The notes beneath the pieces were generated by a model that made no database searches, had not been told where the DNA came from, and saw only the letters and a list, made by a program, of their open reading frames with translations. From an uncultured Acidobacteriota bacterium (GTDB lineage: Bacteria; Acidobacteriota; UBA6911; RPQK01; JAJDTT01), in NCBI GenBank assembly GCA_951812665.1, contig CATOST010000007.1, positions 1-64,000 of the forward strand: 64,000 nucleotides of DNA, given 5' to 3'. A program made the position numbers and the translations under genes. Below are positions 17,673 to 26,832 of this stretch, in pieces. The first letter of the stretch is position 1. The number at the start of each line of letters is the position of its first letter.

Positions 17673-18968
17673 TCAGCCGCTCGCCGAAGAAAGCGGAACC
17701 ACCTCATAGGGCGCCAGGACCAGTTCCTGTTCGCCATGGAGGTGTCTGATCGTCACCTGACGGGTCGCCGCCCGGTTGTTGATGACCCAGGCGCCATGAC
17801 CGTCCACCGCCAGCACGTCCACGCCGGTATGTGGGTCGGTGCCGGCGTCGAGCAGTCGGCGACCGGACAGTGCTGACAGCTCTTCATACAACGCCGTCCA
17901 GGGGCCGTCCGCCAGGGCGATGGCGGCTTCCACGATTCCGGCCGGGGCGGCGAACTTCAGGAACCGGGCCAGCCACGCAGTCGAGAAGGCGGTGCCGTTG
18001 CGCGGGTCGCGCCGCGGGCGCGGGTATGGAGAGTCGAACAGCACCGGACCCGCCAGCAAGGCAGCAGTCGGGGCGAACGACCGGATCGTCGCCGCTTGGT
18101 CGACGATGGCGGGAACGTTCTCCATGAGCGTGTCGTCGTCGTCGAGATGGACCGCCGGATTGAAGGGGATCTCGATCCTGGGGGCATCGGCAAAGTCAGC
18201 GCGGTTGCGATTGTAGTGAGTGTACTCGTGTTCGGCGCTCGTCCGGTTCGTCCGGGTCAGACGCGGAAGCCGTGCCTCGGTGGGGCCGCCGATGACGATG
18301 GGCGGCGCCGGTGGAGCTTCTTTCAGGACCTCGGCGGACGACGTGTCGACCGCGATCTCGAGCCGCTGGCGGCGAAGCGCGGCGCCTTCGACGAAGGCCT
18401 TGTAGGAGCTGTCGCCGTAGTTTCGCTGATCCTCCATGTCCATCTGGGCGCCGGGAACCGCTACGGTCACGCGCACCTGCTCCCGAGTCGTGGTCTGGAG
18501 GGAATTGAAGCCTTTGGCGAACTGGTACGGCGATATGAGGCGGGGAAACGATTGGTGATTCCGCCTGCCATCCGGAAGCATCGACTCGTAATCACGGCCG
18601 GCGAAGGCCTCAGCTCCGTAGAGCACGCAAATTCCGATACGCGGATACTCCAAGTCGGCGCGCCGCTCCCACTCGACGTCAAAGGCGATGGAGCCGTCGG
18701 CCCGCCCCTCGATCCGGCCGTTCCAGTCAACGTCCGCAATCTCATTGAGACAGCGTGCCCGGAGCTTGACCGTGAACGTTTCCGCTCCGCTCCGCACGTT
18801 GATGCTCTCGAAGTTGGCGGGCACCGTATCCCAACGCGCATCGCGGACCGCGAAATAGACCCGGCGCAATACCTCGCGACCGTTGACGCGCAGATACCGG
18901 AGCTCGCCGTTGGCAAGCTTGAGCCGCACCGGCCCTGCGTTCAGGTGCCTTCCGTCTTCACCCTTCAT
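17673..18968 (-). CDS. D-apionate lactonase-like protein
   Basis: 431 aa from ATG 18968 behind a GAGGG motif. It has no signal peptide. The N-terminal half carries 'GELRYLRVNGREVLRRVYFAVRDARWDTVP', 'EIADVDWNGRIEGRADGSIAFDVEW' and 'MEDQRNYGDSSYKAF'. I associate this set with the D-apionate lactonase (ApnL) family, which hydrolyses the lactone of the branched pentonic acid apionate. The C-terminal half is a shorter, less recognisable domain, and the protein appears shorter than full ApnL enzymes. It lies 116 bases downstream of an SDR on the same strand. A dehydrogenase making a sugar lactone followed by a lactonase would be a sensible pair. An alternative is an uncharacterised sugar-lactone hydrolase of the same fold. 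Confidence 0.5.
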   Translation of the reverse strand: MKGEDGRHLNAGPVRLKLANGELRYLRVNGREVLRRVYFAVRDARWDTVPANFESINVRSGAETFTVKLRARCLNEIADVDWNGRIEGRADGSIAFDVEWERRADLEYPRIGICVLYGAEAFAGRDYESMLPDGRRNHQSFPRLISPYQFAKGFNSLQTTTREQVRVTVAVPGAQMDMEDQRNYGDSSYKAFVEGAALRRQRLEIAVDTSSAEVLKEAPPAPPIVIGGPTEARLPRLTRTNRTSAEHEYTHYNRNRADFADAPRIEIPFNPAVHLDDDDTLMENVPAIVDQAATIRSFAPTAALLAGPVLFDSPYPRPRRDPRNGTAFSTAWLARFLKFAAPAGIVEAAIALADGPWTALYEELSALSGRRLLDAGTDPHTGVDVLAVDGHGAWVINNRAATRQVTIRHLHGEQELVLAPYEVVPLSSASG

Positions 18969-19084
18969 TCCTCATCCCTCGATCTCGACGGGGAACAAAC
19001 TGGAGCCGTGTCCCTTCACGGGGTACGACACGAGCGGCCTGAATGGACGCGGCTCGTGTGTCGGTGAACGTTGCCACCAAGTCC

Positions 19085-19927
19085 TCACCGGGCCTCGTCG
19101 CGGATGCGACGCCAGTCGTAAGCGATGGTCCATCCCAGCGCTTCCCGTACGGCCGTGCTCATGTAGGGACAGACATTGCCCTCCACCACGTCACCGATCT
19201 CGTTGACCTCAGGCAGAAACTCGGCGATGAGGTTCTGCACCGGGGTCTCCAGATAGATGTCGGGCGCCGCCACGTTGAAGGGATGAAAACCCTCGATGTC
19301 CGACTCCAGCCAGAGCCGGCAGGCGGTGGCGACGTCGCGGCCATCGACGTAGTTCCAGAGCACGTCGGTGCCCCGGGCCGGGGTCTCCAGATGTCCCTTG
19401 AAGCGCTCCTCAAAGGAGTCTTCGTAAACGATCCGCCCCAGCCGGAAGGCCGCGATGGACATTCCGTACCAGCGAGCGAAGTCCGCAGCGACCTTTTCCA
19501 GGAGAATCTTCCCGGACGCATAGATGTTGTCGGCCCGCAACGGCGACGACTCGGTCACCGGCAGCTTCCGCACCTTCGTCATGCCCCCGTAGACCTCCAT
19601 GCTCGACGCGATCACGACCTGCTTGACGCCGGCGTTGGCACAAGCTTGGAGAACGTTGAAGCCGCCGTTGACGACATTTTTGAACACCGTGGTGCGCGAC
19701 CAGAACGCGTCGCAAGGCACGCTCCCCATGTGGATCAGGCCGTCGGCCCCGGCGATGGCTTCGTTCAGTCCCGAGTCGTTGACCAGATCCAACTGCAGGT
19801 AGGGGAAATCGGTGGGTCCGGGGGGAAGGAGGTCAATGGGCACGACCTCGTCGCCGGCTGCCTGCAGGATCTTGACGATGCTCCTGCCCGTGCCCCCCTT
19901 GGCACCGGTAACGACGATTCGCTTCAT
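19085..19927 (-). CDS. NAD(P)-dependent SDR (extended, epimerase/dehydrogenase-like)
   Basis: 280 aa. It has an N-terminal Rossmann fold with a 'VTGAKGGTGRSIV' glycine motif (GxxGxxG), an active-site Ser region 'ASSMEVYGG', and the YxxxK pair in 'NIYASGKILLEK'. 'FRLGRIVYED' and a short substrate-binding C-terminal part follow. Its length and motifs fit extended SDRs such as uronate dehydrogenases or nucleotide-sugar epimerases. The former suits the catabolic surroundings. It is the first gene of a probable two-gene operon with the lactonase-like gene, and a 43-base inverted repeat lies about 60 bases upstream of its start. The substrate is unknown. Confidence 0.75.
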   Translation of the reverse strand: MKRIVVTGAKGGTGRSIVKILQAAGDEVVPIDLLPPGPTDFPYLQLDLVNDSGLNEAIAGADGLIHMGSVPCDAFWSRTTVFKNVVNGGFNVLQACANAGVKQVVIASSMEVYGGMTKVRKLPVTESSPLRADNIYASGKILLEKVAADFARWYGMSIAAFRLGRIVYEDSFEERFKGHLETPARGTDVLWNYVDGRDVATACRLWLESDIEGFHPFNVAAPDIYLETPVQNLIAEFLPEVNEIGDVVEGNVCPYMSTAVREALGWTIAYDWRRIRDEAR

Positions 19928-19987
19928 ACCTGCCGTCTCCGCACCAAGCCTGCGTTTCCCACTGAAATGACTGATAAAGGCAGGTTG

Positions 19988-20030
19988 GTCTACTATAAAT
20001 GCGTGTTTGACAATATGTTATAAAGTAGAC
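19988..20030. promoter_or_regulatory. 43-base inverted repeat upstream of the SDR/lactonase genes
   Basis: The outer arms GTCTACT (19988-19994) and AGTAGAC (20024-20030) are perfectly complementary. ATAA and TTATAA continue the symmetry inward. It lies about 60 bases upstream of the SDR start within a local AT-rich patch, where an operator or promoter is expected. GTCTAC half sites resemble operators of GntR/FCD-type regulators of sugar-acid genes, but no such regulator is encoded in the window, so the assignment is an inference. Confidence 0.5.
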
Positions 20031-20750
20031 GAAACACAATCTTATTGGCACAGAGTTTACCAGAACAACGCTAGTGTTTCACGGCCTGCACGGACGCCAA
20101 ATCGTGAGCCGGTCCGAAAATGGACTGATAACAGGCTCGTAGGAACGATGTCTGACGGAATTGCAGGGGGCAGAACCAGAAGTGCCAAGCACCGGCGTAT
20201 GCGAATCGGCGGCGGATCCGGGAGAGTCCGGGACGACGGTTGCACCGATGGCGGAGCCAGTTGATGGAGCGACGGTTCGCGCATCATTATCGAGATCGGG
20301 GGAGAATCCACCAGGATCGGGGTTCACCAAGCGCTCAAGTACCGCGCGCCGCGAGCTGGCGATTAGGACTCAACGGAACTGCCTCATGCATGCCTTGTGG
20401 CGTACAGCATTCCGCAGCACGTGAATGATTTCTGTGAGCGCCACGGCGTATTGGCGTTGGAGATTCGGCCGGACCGGTGAACCATGGCGCTATGATTCTC
20501 GGGAATTCAAAGGTGGCTATGTCGGGTGTTCCCGGAATTTTCGAGTCCGTACCCGAAGATCAAGAGGCGCGCGTGGCAGGATCGGTTGCACGTATGTCTG
20601 GAAATGGATCGGGTTGCTGTCCGGGTCAGGATATGCAGAGTTTCATTTGCAGGTGGCGCAAGGAGAAGATCCGCCGGACGCAGCCTTGTGCCGGTCGTGG
20701 CGGACGGTCAGGCAGCGGTTCCATCGGAGTCCTCGGGTTGGAACGCCCCT

Positions 20751-20969
20751 ATGATCGATGACCTCAATGAAAACACCAGACGGGATTTCGATTGGACCGG
20801 GGTTGAGGAAACGACGGCAGAGGATAGGGCGAGGCTCGAGCCCGAGACCGATGAAGGTCGGCGGATTGTTCAGTCCGACAGAGAACGGCTCCGAGAATTA
20901 GGCATTCTCCGCATGATGGTTATGGATGTTCGCGGCGAGCCGAAGTCGGACGAGCGATACGAATCGTAG
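20751..20969 (+). CDS. Small acidic hypothetical protein (doubtful)
   Basis: 72 aa from ATG 20751. The product is rich in Asp, Glu and Arg with a predicted helical 'AEDRARLEPETDEGRRIV' stretch. No family is recognised and no good ribosome binding site is seen. It is listed because it has a more protein-like composition than the other short frames in this gap. It may equally be chance or a remnant. Confidence 0.2.
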   Translation: MIDDLNENTRRDFDWTGVEETTAEDRARLEPETDEGRRIVQSDRERLRELGILRMMVMDVRGEPKSDERYES

Positions 20970-21092
20970 GGGCGTGTTTCAATGGCCAATGAAAAGGGCC
21001 ATGGCAGAACATCCATGAGTCCATGTGACTCATCCATAACGCTGAAGAGCCACGCGTCGGCTCGTGACTGACTTCATCGGGAGTCCGTCGGA

Positions 21093-21132
21093 AGTGTCCG
21101 AAATCGGGACAAACTGTCCGATTTCGGACACT
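21093..21132. repeat. Perfect 15-bp inverted repeat with 10-base loop
   Basis: The arms AGTGTCCGAAATCGG and CCGATTTCGGACACT are fully complementary around GACAAACTGT. Within each arm, CCGAAATCGG is itself nearly self-complementary. It lies 154 bases beyond the stop of the minus-strand creatininase gene. It could be a transcription terminator or processing signal for that gene, a protein-binding site, or a mobile-element remnant. No poly-T follows on either strand. Confidence 0.85.
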
Positions 21133-21285
21133 CCGAACGATCTTTATGGTCAGTACAGGGGCCAATTGTCGAAGATCCGAACCACGATGGTTCCCTGACT
21201 CCAGTGGACTCTTGCCCTTTGGCGAAGCGGATCTCGAGAACGGGGTCTTCAGGAGCCCCTGCCGTTGACACGCCGCGAGCGGGTT

Positions 21286-22179
21286 TCAATCGTGAACGTC
21301 GCCGCTTCGGGTCGGCGGTTCCGGCTGGTTCCAGGGCATCGTGATCGTCGGTTTGGGATCGTGGTGGTCGCCGCGAGGCGGCTTCGGCGTCGACCCGAAC
21401 TCTTCGATCCAGCGCGCCAGCTGCCGGGCCGATTCCATCACTGCCCGCCGGCCCTTTTCCTTGGTCGCCAGCGTGGCATGGCCCAGTACGCCGGTGTCGG
21501 AATAGCTGGCCGTCCAGGAGGTGACGGGCGCCGGTCCGCCAGCGAGAAGGTCGGTCCAGAAGAAGTCGGACTCCGCCTTGTTGTATTCGATGTCTCCATC
21601 GGCAATTTTGTCGTGCCGGACGTTCTCTTCATCGAGATACATGTAAGCCGAGGTTTCCAACTCCCCCGCATGAGAGCAGCCGCCGGGAAACTTGCTCTCC
21701 CTCCAGGACTTGTAGAACTCCTGGTCGATGGTGATCAGGCTCCACCAGCAGACGGCGCTGCATTCCGCATCGGTCTCCAGGTTGATCCGCCGGGAGGCCA
21801 GATCCAGGTTGGGCCAATTGGATCCGTGTCCGTTGAGCAGGATGATCTTCTTGAATCCGTGATAGGCAAGGCTCTTTCCCACGTCCATGACCATGCGGAT
21901 GAAGTGCTCGTAGTGGATGTTGATGGTCCCGGGGAAGTCCATCACGTGGGCCGTGTAGCCGTGGACGATGGGCGGCATCACCAACACCCGGTTTGGAATG
22001 AGCCGGGCTGCATGGTGGGCCACGCCGAGGGGACAGACCACGTCCACATCCAGCGGTAGATGGGGGCCGTGCTGTTCGATCGATCCGATCGGCACCACGA
22101 CGACCTTCCTGGCCTGGACCGCCTGATTGATATCCGGCCAAGTCAGCTTTTCGTATCGCCAAGGTTCTCTGGTGGACAT
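21286..22179 (-). CDS. Creatininase-family amidohydrolase
   Basis: 297 aa from ATG 22179, with GGAGGTAG upstream. A slightly longer start was rejected for this reason. The family signature is clear: 'VVVVPIGSIEQHGPHLPLDVD' supplies Glu/His/Asp metal ligands, 'ILLNGHGSNWPNL' the conserved Gly-His-Gly-Asn loop, and 'SHAGELETSAYM' the late Glu. These enzymes are di-metal cyclic amide hydrolases (creatininase, or formamide hydrolases in flavin and mycofactocin pathways). In sugar-catabolism neighbourhoods such genes are often annotated only to family. There is no signal peptide. It stands apart from its neighbours by 100 bases upstream and over 1 kb downstream. The substrate is unknown. Confidence 0.85.
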   Translation of the reverse strand: MSTREPWRYEKLTWPDINQAVQARKVVVVPIGSIEQHGPHLPLDVDVVCPLGVAHHAARLIPNRVLVMPPIVHGYTAHVMDFPGTINIHYEHFIRMVMDVGKSLAYHGFKKIILLNGHGSNWPNLDLASRRINLETDAECSAVCWWSLITIDQEFYKSWRESKFPGGCSHAGELETSAYMYLDEENVRHDKIADGDIEYNKAESDFFWTDLLAGGPAPVTSWTASYSDTGVLGHATLATKEKGRRAVMESARQLARWIEEFGSTPKPPRGDHHDPKPTITMPWNQPEPPTRSGDVHD

Positions 22180-22286
22180 GGGACTACCTCCTTGCTCTAT
22201 CAAATAATTCCGGTTCGAAAACAGTCACGTCGAGATGGAGACGAGGACCGCAAGCGCGGCGACGCGCACCCTCTCCATCGGCCCCG

Positions 22287-24968
22287 TCAAGGGCAGCCGG
22301 ATTCGTCAATGACACACGCCCGGGTCGCGCGCCCGATCTCTTCTCCGTGGAGCCATATGAATAGTGGAGCATGCGGTTCCGGGGGCGGCCAAGGTACGGG
22401 AATCCTGAGGGTCTGCTCTTGGGAACCGGCCGGTGAGGGGGTGGCGTTACTCACGACCGAACAACCTTCCCTCTCATTCCAGCCGACTCTCGCGATCTGA
22501 TACAGATGTTCGCCGGTTAGGATCCCCTCGTACAGTGGAGTGTTCCGGTTCTCCAAATTACAATCGACTCGATCGTCCAACCTTTCGCGCTTCATGACGA
22601 ATCGCTCGATCTTGGGAAGCCGGGTCACCTTGCCCAAGCTGTAGCTGTTCGAGAATCCTCGGCTCCGGTCACTTACCCTCACGGTGAGAGAGCAGTTGGG
22701 GACCTTCAGGTCTCCCGGGTCAATCGAGAGAAACAATGTATTGTTGCCGGTGAAATCGAAAGAGGACATCCCTTGATGCTGCCCGGCGCTAAGGGTCAAC
22801 GCTGGTTGAAACGGTTTGCCGGCCGGGACACACCCCAACTCGAGAGAGGGTGAGGAACCAAGGTTCTTTACGTCGATCTTGAAGCCGATACGCACACCCG
22901 CCGGGATCTCATCCTCTCTCAGCCCAATATCGGCGCCATCGGAAAGCAATCGGTGATGATCGTCGATGCTCGGACGAGGCCCAACGATTTCGATGCATCC
23001 TCCTGGGACACTACGGTCACCTGTGCGGCTCAATAGATGCAGTTGGAAGGGCTGACACTCGCCCTCTTTGAAGCCTGTATCCTCATTCAACGAAACCGTA
23101 GCGTTCCTCTGGGACTGTAATCCGGCAGACGGCCAGCTCTCCAAATCACATGTTCTTGGATCTTCGTGAAGTTGCCACGTCAACTTGTCACTGCTGATTC
23201 CGCAGATCCACTCCAGGCCGGTCCCCTTCAGAGTGAGTGTGTCTGCTTCTCCGCTTCCGCTGTTTATCTTCAATTGCCGGTTACGGATCACCGGGTCAGG
23301 GGGATAAATGATCACGTCGGCTTTAGTGACTGTCTTGCCGAACGACGATATTCCAAGGTGGTAGAAACCTGGAGAAAGCTCACTGGTATTCAGATCGAAG
23401 GCCAAATTTGGTTTCTTTCCGGAGGCCGTATCTCTATCGGACAACCGAAATCGGCGCACTCCGTCTGCCGCCGAGCGCAACTGCCGGGTGGATGAGCCGG
23501 GTGGGTGTTTCCAGGCAATAAGCGGAACTGTCGTCTTCTCCCAACCCCGGTCAGGGGCCTTGAAAAGCTCCAGCTTTTCGACGAACTGGAAATCGTTGGC
23601 CTCCAACTCAACGCGAACGGGCCCCTTCCCCGCAATCAGTGGGTTCTCCAGGTTCAGGCGGACTCTTACCTCCCCTGGTCCTGGAGAATGGAGGCGGAAC
23701 TCGTCCGTCTTCAATTTTTCGTTATCCCAGTCCCAGGCAGCTTCAAGAACGTAACGTCCATCTTTCGGAAACTCCGCAACGCCCGTCTTGCGCTCCCAGT
23801 TCAGTTTCAAACGATCCATCGACACGTGTGAAACCGTCATCTGTTTATGGGTTTGGCCCGTATCGACGTTGACGAGTTCCCAGGCGCCAGCCCTGTGCAG
23901 TTGAGGGACGCTACGTTCCAGATCCAGCAAGGCGCCCTGGCCGATCGGCAGATGCTGGTTGGGTTCAATCTTCACCGTCTTGGGTTTCTTCGCACGGGTG
24001 AGCAATGCCCCGAGATAGACGGTCTCGTGAGGTTTGCCGGGAGCGGACAGAGAGTACAGTGTGATGTTGTCGGGATCTTCCTTCCGGATAAGGACAGGCT
24101 CGATGTCGTCGATTTTTTTGAACGGCACCGGAATGTTGGTGGCCAAAGTAGTCAGTCCCTTGATCAACCCAGCGAAGGGGACACCGACGGATGCCGCGGA
24201 CCCGGCTATGTTTCCGACGGAGCGCGCCACTCTTCGTAAACTACTGCTTGGCTGCGGGTCACGTGGGTCGCTGGACATCAGAGCGGGGGTCACGGCGCGC
24301 ATCAACTGGTGCAACCGCAGTATGGCCGGATCTCCTTTGTCGAGACGGCTCGCGTCAAACTGATACCGGGAGGCGAATTCGTCCAACAGGGCGGCCAGGG
24401 GTTCGTCATTTTGAGACTCTTGCGAATAGGCCACCGCCTCCTTGATCGTATCCTCCTCCGCCTTCAGATCGGCAAAGTTGGCAAGTTGAGTGATGAAATG
24501 CAGATAGTCCGGGTCGTTGAGCGCACTCTTGATCTTACTTGCAAGATCGTCACTCCATTTCTTGTGGCTGAAAACCACTCCCAAGATCCTTACCTGGCTG
24601 TTATCGGGAACTTTCCACTCCGGATGAGTGGGCGCTCCGTTATTGTCATAGACGCCGTTTTGGCCCAGCTCCGCAATCGTGGGAGATACTGCGTAGAACG
24701 CAATCCAGGCGTCTTTTCGGTCTTCCTTTTTCTGGTCGATATAATTCTCCAACTTGGCCAGAACGATTTTCTGGCCTCCCGCCAATCGATTCACCCTTGT
24801 CAGGGGAATCGGTATCGCGTCGTCCCCGCCTTGTCGACTTACTTTTTCCACCCTTAGCCGGACTCTGCCGAGCAGGTTGCTCGCCTGCATTTCCTCCGCT
24901 ATCGTCTGCTGACACACGAACCAAGCCAGAGCCAGACCTATCCCCAGAGTTTTCCGGCTTCCTGTCAT
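22287..24968 (-). CDS. Large exported protein of unknown function
   Basis: 893 aa from ATG 24968 (GGAG seven bases upstream; an earlier in-frame ATG was not used). The N-terminus is a signal peptide (TGSRKTLGIGLALAWFV core, cleavage near TIAEE). The chain has a helical N-terminal third, including a glycine/alanine-rich 'GNIAGSAASVGVPFAGLIKGL' segment of about residues 260-285 that could be a membrane hairpin. A long beta-rich region of probable Ig-like strands follows. It contains about ten Cys, mostly in the last 350 residues, consistent with disulphides outside the cytoplasm. No family is recognised. Base composition is less GC-rich than the neighbours. It appears monocistronic. It may be a surface or periplasmic binding protein, which is speculation. 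Confidence 0.7.
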   Translation of the reverse strand: MTGSRKTLGIGLALAWFVCQQTIAEEMQASNLLGRVRLRVEKVSRQGGDDAIPIPLTRVNRLAGGQKIVLAKLENYIDQKKEDRKDAWIAFYAVSPTIAELGQNGVYDNNGAPTHPEWKVPDNSQVRILGVVFSHKKWSDDLASKIKSALNDPDYLHFITQLANFADLKAEEDTIKEAVAYSQESQNDEPLAALLDEFASRYQFDASRLDKGDPAILRLHQLMRAVTPALMSSDPRDPQPSSSLRRVARSVGNIAGSAASVGVPFAGLIKGLTTLATNIPVPFKKIDDIEPVLIRKEDPDNITLYSLSAPGKPHETVYLGALLTRAKKPKTVKIEPNQHLPIGQGALLDLERSVPQLHRAGAWELVNVDTGQTHKQMTVSHVSMDRLKLNWERKTGVAEFPKDGRYVLEAAWDWDNEKLKTDEFRLHSPGPGEVRVRLNLENPLIAGKGPVRVELEANDFQFVEKLELFKAPDRGWEKTTVPLIAWKHPPGSSTRQLRSAADGVRRFRLSDRDTASGKKPNLAFDLNTSELSPGFYHLGISSFGKTVTKADVIIYPPDPVIRNRQLKINSGSGEADTLTLKGTGLEWICGISSDKLTWQLHEDPRTCDLESWPSAGLQSQRNATVSLNEDTGFKEGECQPFQLHLLSRTGDRSVPGGCIEIVGPRPSIDDHHRLLSDGADIGLREDEIPAGVRIGFKIDVKNLGSSPSLELGCVPAGKPFQPALTLSAGQHQGMSSFDFTGNNTLFLSIDPGDLKVPNCSLTVRVSDRSRGFSNSYSLGKVTRLPKIERFVMKRERLDDRVDCNLENRNTPLYEGILTGEHLYQIARVGWNEREGCSVVSNATPSPAGSQEQTLRIPVPWPPPEPHAPLFIWLHGEEIGRATRACVIDESGCP

Positions 24969-25195
24969 TTCAATCTCCAGAAATATTTGCCGCTGGCGGT
25001 CTCGGCTTGGAATCACCTTTGGGGGCGCGGGTCATGAGCCTCCTCGCGTGGTCTTCCGACTCCGTTGAGAGGCAGTTTACCCCATCGTAGGAGTCCTGTT
25101 TGCTGCGAAGAACTGCTATTTTCGATGGCAAGAACGATACAGCGGGGAACTGGTGATTCCATCCTCCCGCAGAGAGTGCTCGACGAAATTCAGAC

Positions 25196-26782
25196 ATGAA
25201 CACGACGGATCTGGCCATCATCCTGGTATCGCTCGCGGTGGTGGTCACGGTCGGCCTGTGGGCGTCCCGCCGCCAGGGCAGGAGCGCGCGGGACTATTTT
25301 CTCGCCTCCCGGCAATTGCCCTGGTGGATCATCGGCGCCGCCTTCGTTTCCACCAGCGTCTCCAGCGAGCAGATCGTGGGCACGGTGGGCATTGCCTACG
25401 AGACGGGCATGGGCGTGGCCAATTGGGAGTGGTTCATCCTCCCCCAGTACACGCTGCTCATGCTCTTCTTCATCCCGTTGTATCTCAAGAATCGCATCAC
25501 CACGGTGCCGGAGCTGCTGGCGCGAAGGTACGGTCCCCTCTGCGGAAACATCTACAGCTGGGCGACTCTGGTGGCCTACGTCTTCATCTTCCTGGTGCCG
25601 GTTCTGTACGGCGGAAGCCTGGTCCTGTCCCAATTGACCGGGTTGGACTTCGCTCTCGTGCTCTGGGCGACCGTGGCCCTGGTGGCCCTGTACACGGCCA
25701 AAGGCGGCCTCAAGGCCGTGGTCTGGACCGATGCGGTCCAGTGCCTGATGCTGGTGGGCGGCGGTCTGGTGCTCTTCTTCGTTGCCCTTTCCCAGATCGA
25801 GGGCGGCTGGAGCGCGATGGTGGAGGCTAATCCCGACCGCTTCCATCTTTACCGTCCCGCCAGCGACGAGACCGCACCATTCCTGGGAATGATCGCGGCT
25901 TCCTTCGGCGTCTTCCTCTGGTACCAGGGATGCAATCAGGTCATGATCCAGCGGGTGCTGGGCGCCAGATCCACCTGGGACGGCCTGATGGGCATCGTCT
26001 TCGCGGGGTTCATCAATCTGCTCCGCCCGCTGGTCACCTGTTTTCTGGGTTTCGTCGTCTACCATTGGATCCACGTCATGCACCGGGCCGAGCCGCTGGA
26101 AAACAGCGATCTGGCCTTCTCCTTCGCCCTCGACACCCTGAGCCCGGAATGGGGACTGCGGGGCATCGTGGTGACCGGATTCCTGGCGGCGATCATGTCG
26201 ACGACCAGCGCCCTGGCCAACTCGACGGCGACCATCTTCTCCCTGGACGTCTACCAGAAGCTGATCCGTCCCGGCGCGAGCGACGCGAAGCTGGTCCGTG
26301 TCGGGCGGGCGGTCTCCGTCACCGCGCTGGCCGCGGCGGCGTTGCTGGCGCCGGCCGTCGAATCGGCGGGGGGAATCTTCCGGTACTTTCAGACCGGCGT
26401 CACCTATCTGTCCGTACCCTTCATCACGGTCATCCTGTTCGGCTTCTTCTGGAAGCGGGCCAACTACGCGGCCGGCGTCTTCGGTCTCACCGCGGGGCTG
26501 GCGATTCCGGTGCTGGTGGCCGTGAGCCTGCCCCGGTTCGGCATCGAGCTGCATTGGCTCTACAATGGCTTCATCGCCCAGATCCTGATCTCCATCGGGT
26601 TTGTGATCGTCGCCCTGAGCACACCGCCTCCCGACCCGGATGAAGTGAAAACGTTCCTCTGGTCGCCGCGGCTGCTGGCGCAATATGATGAGGGACGGCG
26701 GCGGCCGATCTACCAGCGCGTCTCGTTCTGGTGGGGGATCTACGCGATCGTCTGGTTCTATCTGTATTGGAAATTCTGGTAG
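25196..26782 (+). CDS. Sodium/solute symporter (SSS family)
   Basis: 528 aa, a polytopic membrane protein with about 13-14 hydrophobic segments. The N-terminal 'RQGRSARDYFLASRQLPWWIIGAAF' followed by 'STSVSSEQIVGT' is the SSS (LeuT-fold, SGLT-like) signature at helix 1. The 'STTSALANSTATIFSLDVY' stretch in the middle matches the conserved Na+-site helix. Length is normal for the family. It probably imports a sugar or sugar acid with Na+. It is 50 bases upstream of a cation/proton antiporter and followed by an enolase-superfamily gene, so transport and catabolism of one sugar acid may be coupled in one transcript. Confidence 0.85.
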   Translation: MNTTDLAIILVSLAVVVTVGLWASRRQGRSARDYFLASRQLPWWIIGAAFVSTSVSSEQIVGTVGIAYETGMGVANWEWFILPQYTLLMLFFIPLYLKNRITTVPELLARRYGPLCGNIYSWATLVAYVFIFLVPVLYGGSLVLSQLTGLDFALVLWATVALVALYTAKGGLKAVVWTDAVQCLMLVGGGLVLFFVALSQIEGGWSAMVEANPDRFHLYRPASDETAPFLGMIAASFGVFLWYQGCNQVMIQRVLGARSTWDGLMGIVFAGFINLLRPLVTCFLGFVVYHWIHVMHRAEPLENSDLAFSFALDTLSPEWGLRGIVVTGFLAAIMSTTSALANSTATIFSLDVYQKLIRPGASDAKLVRVGRAVSVTALAAAALLAPAVESAGGIFRYFQTGVTYLSVPFITVILFGFFWKRANYAAGVFGLTAGLAIPVLVAVSLPRFGIELHWLYNGFIAQILISIGFVIVALSTPPPDPDEVKTFLWSPRLLAQYDEGRRRPIYQRVSFWWGIYAIVWFYLYWKFW

Positions 26783-26832
26783 CGCGCCGCCCCATCTTTC
26801 GCCGTGCTCTCCGGACTGAGAGAGAAAAAACC

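Larger units (their letters stand above)
19928..21285. other. 1.36-kb stretch without a convincing gene
   Basis: Several short frames exist on both strands but none shows a recognisable family, a consistent ribosome binding site or conserved-looking composition. The left 100 bases are AT-rich and hold the inverted repeat at 19988-20030. The right part holds the palindrome at 21093-21132. The centre (20100-20750) could be decayed coding DNA. One small acidic frame (20751-20969) is listed separately with low confidence. No structured RNA was recognised. Confidence 0.6.

Noticed and set aside
20001-20750. Short frames resembling a decayed transposase
   Set aside because: No DDE or other transposase motif, terminal repeat or target duplication could be identified.
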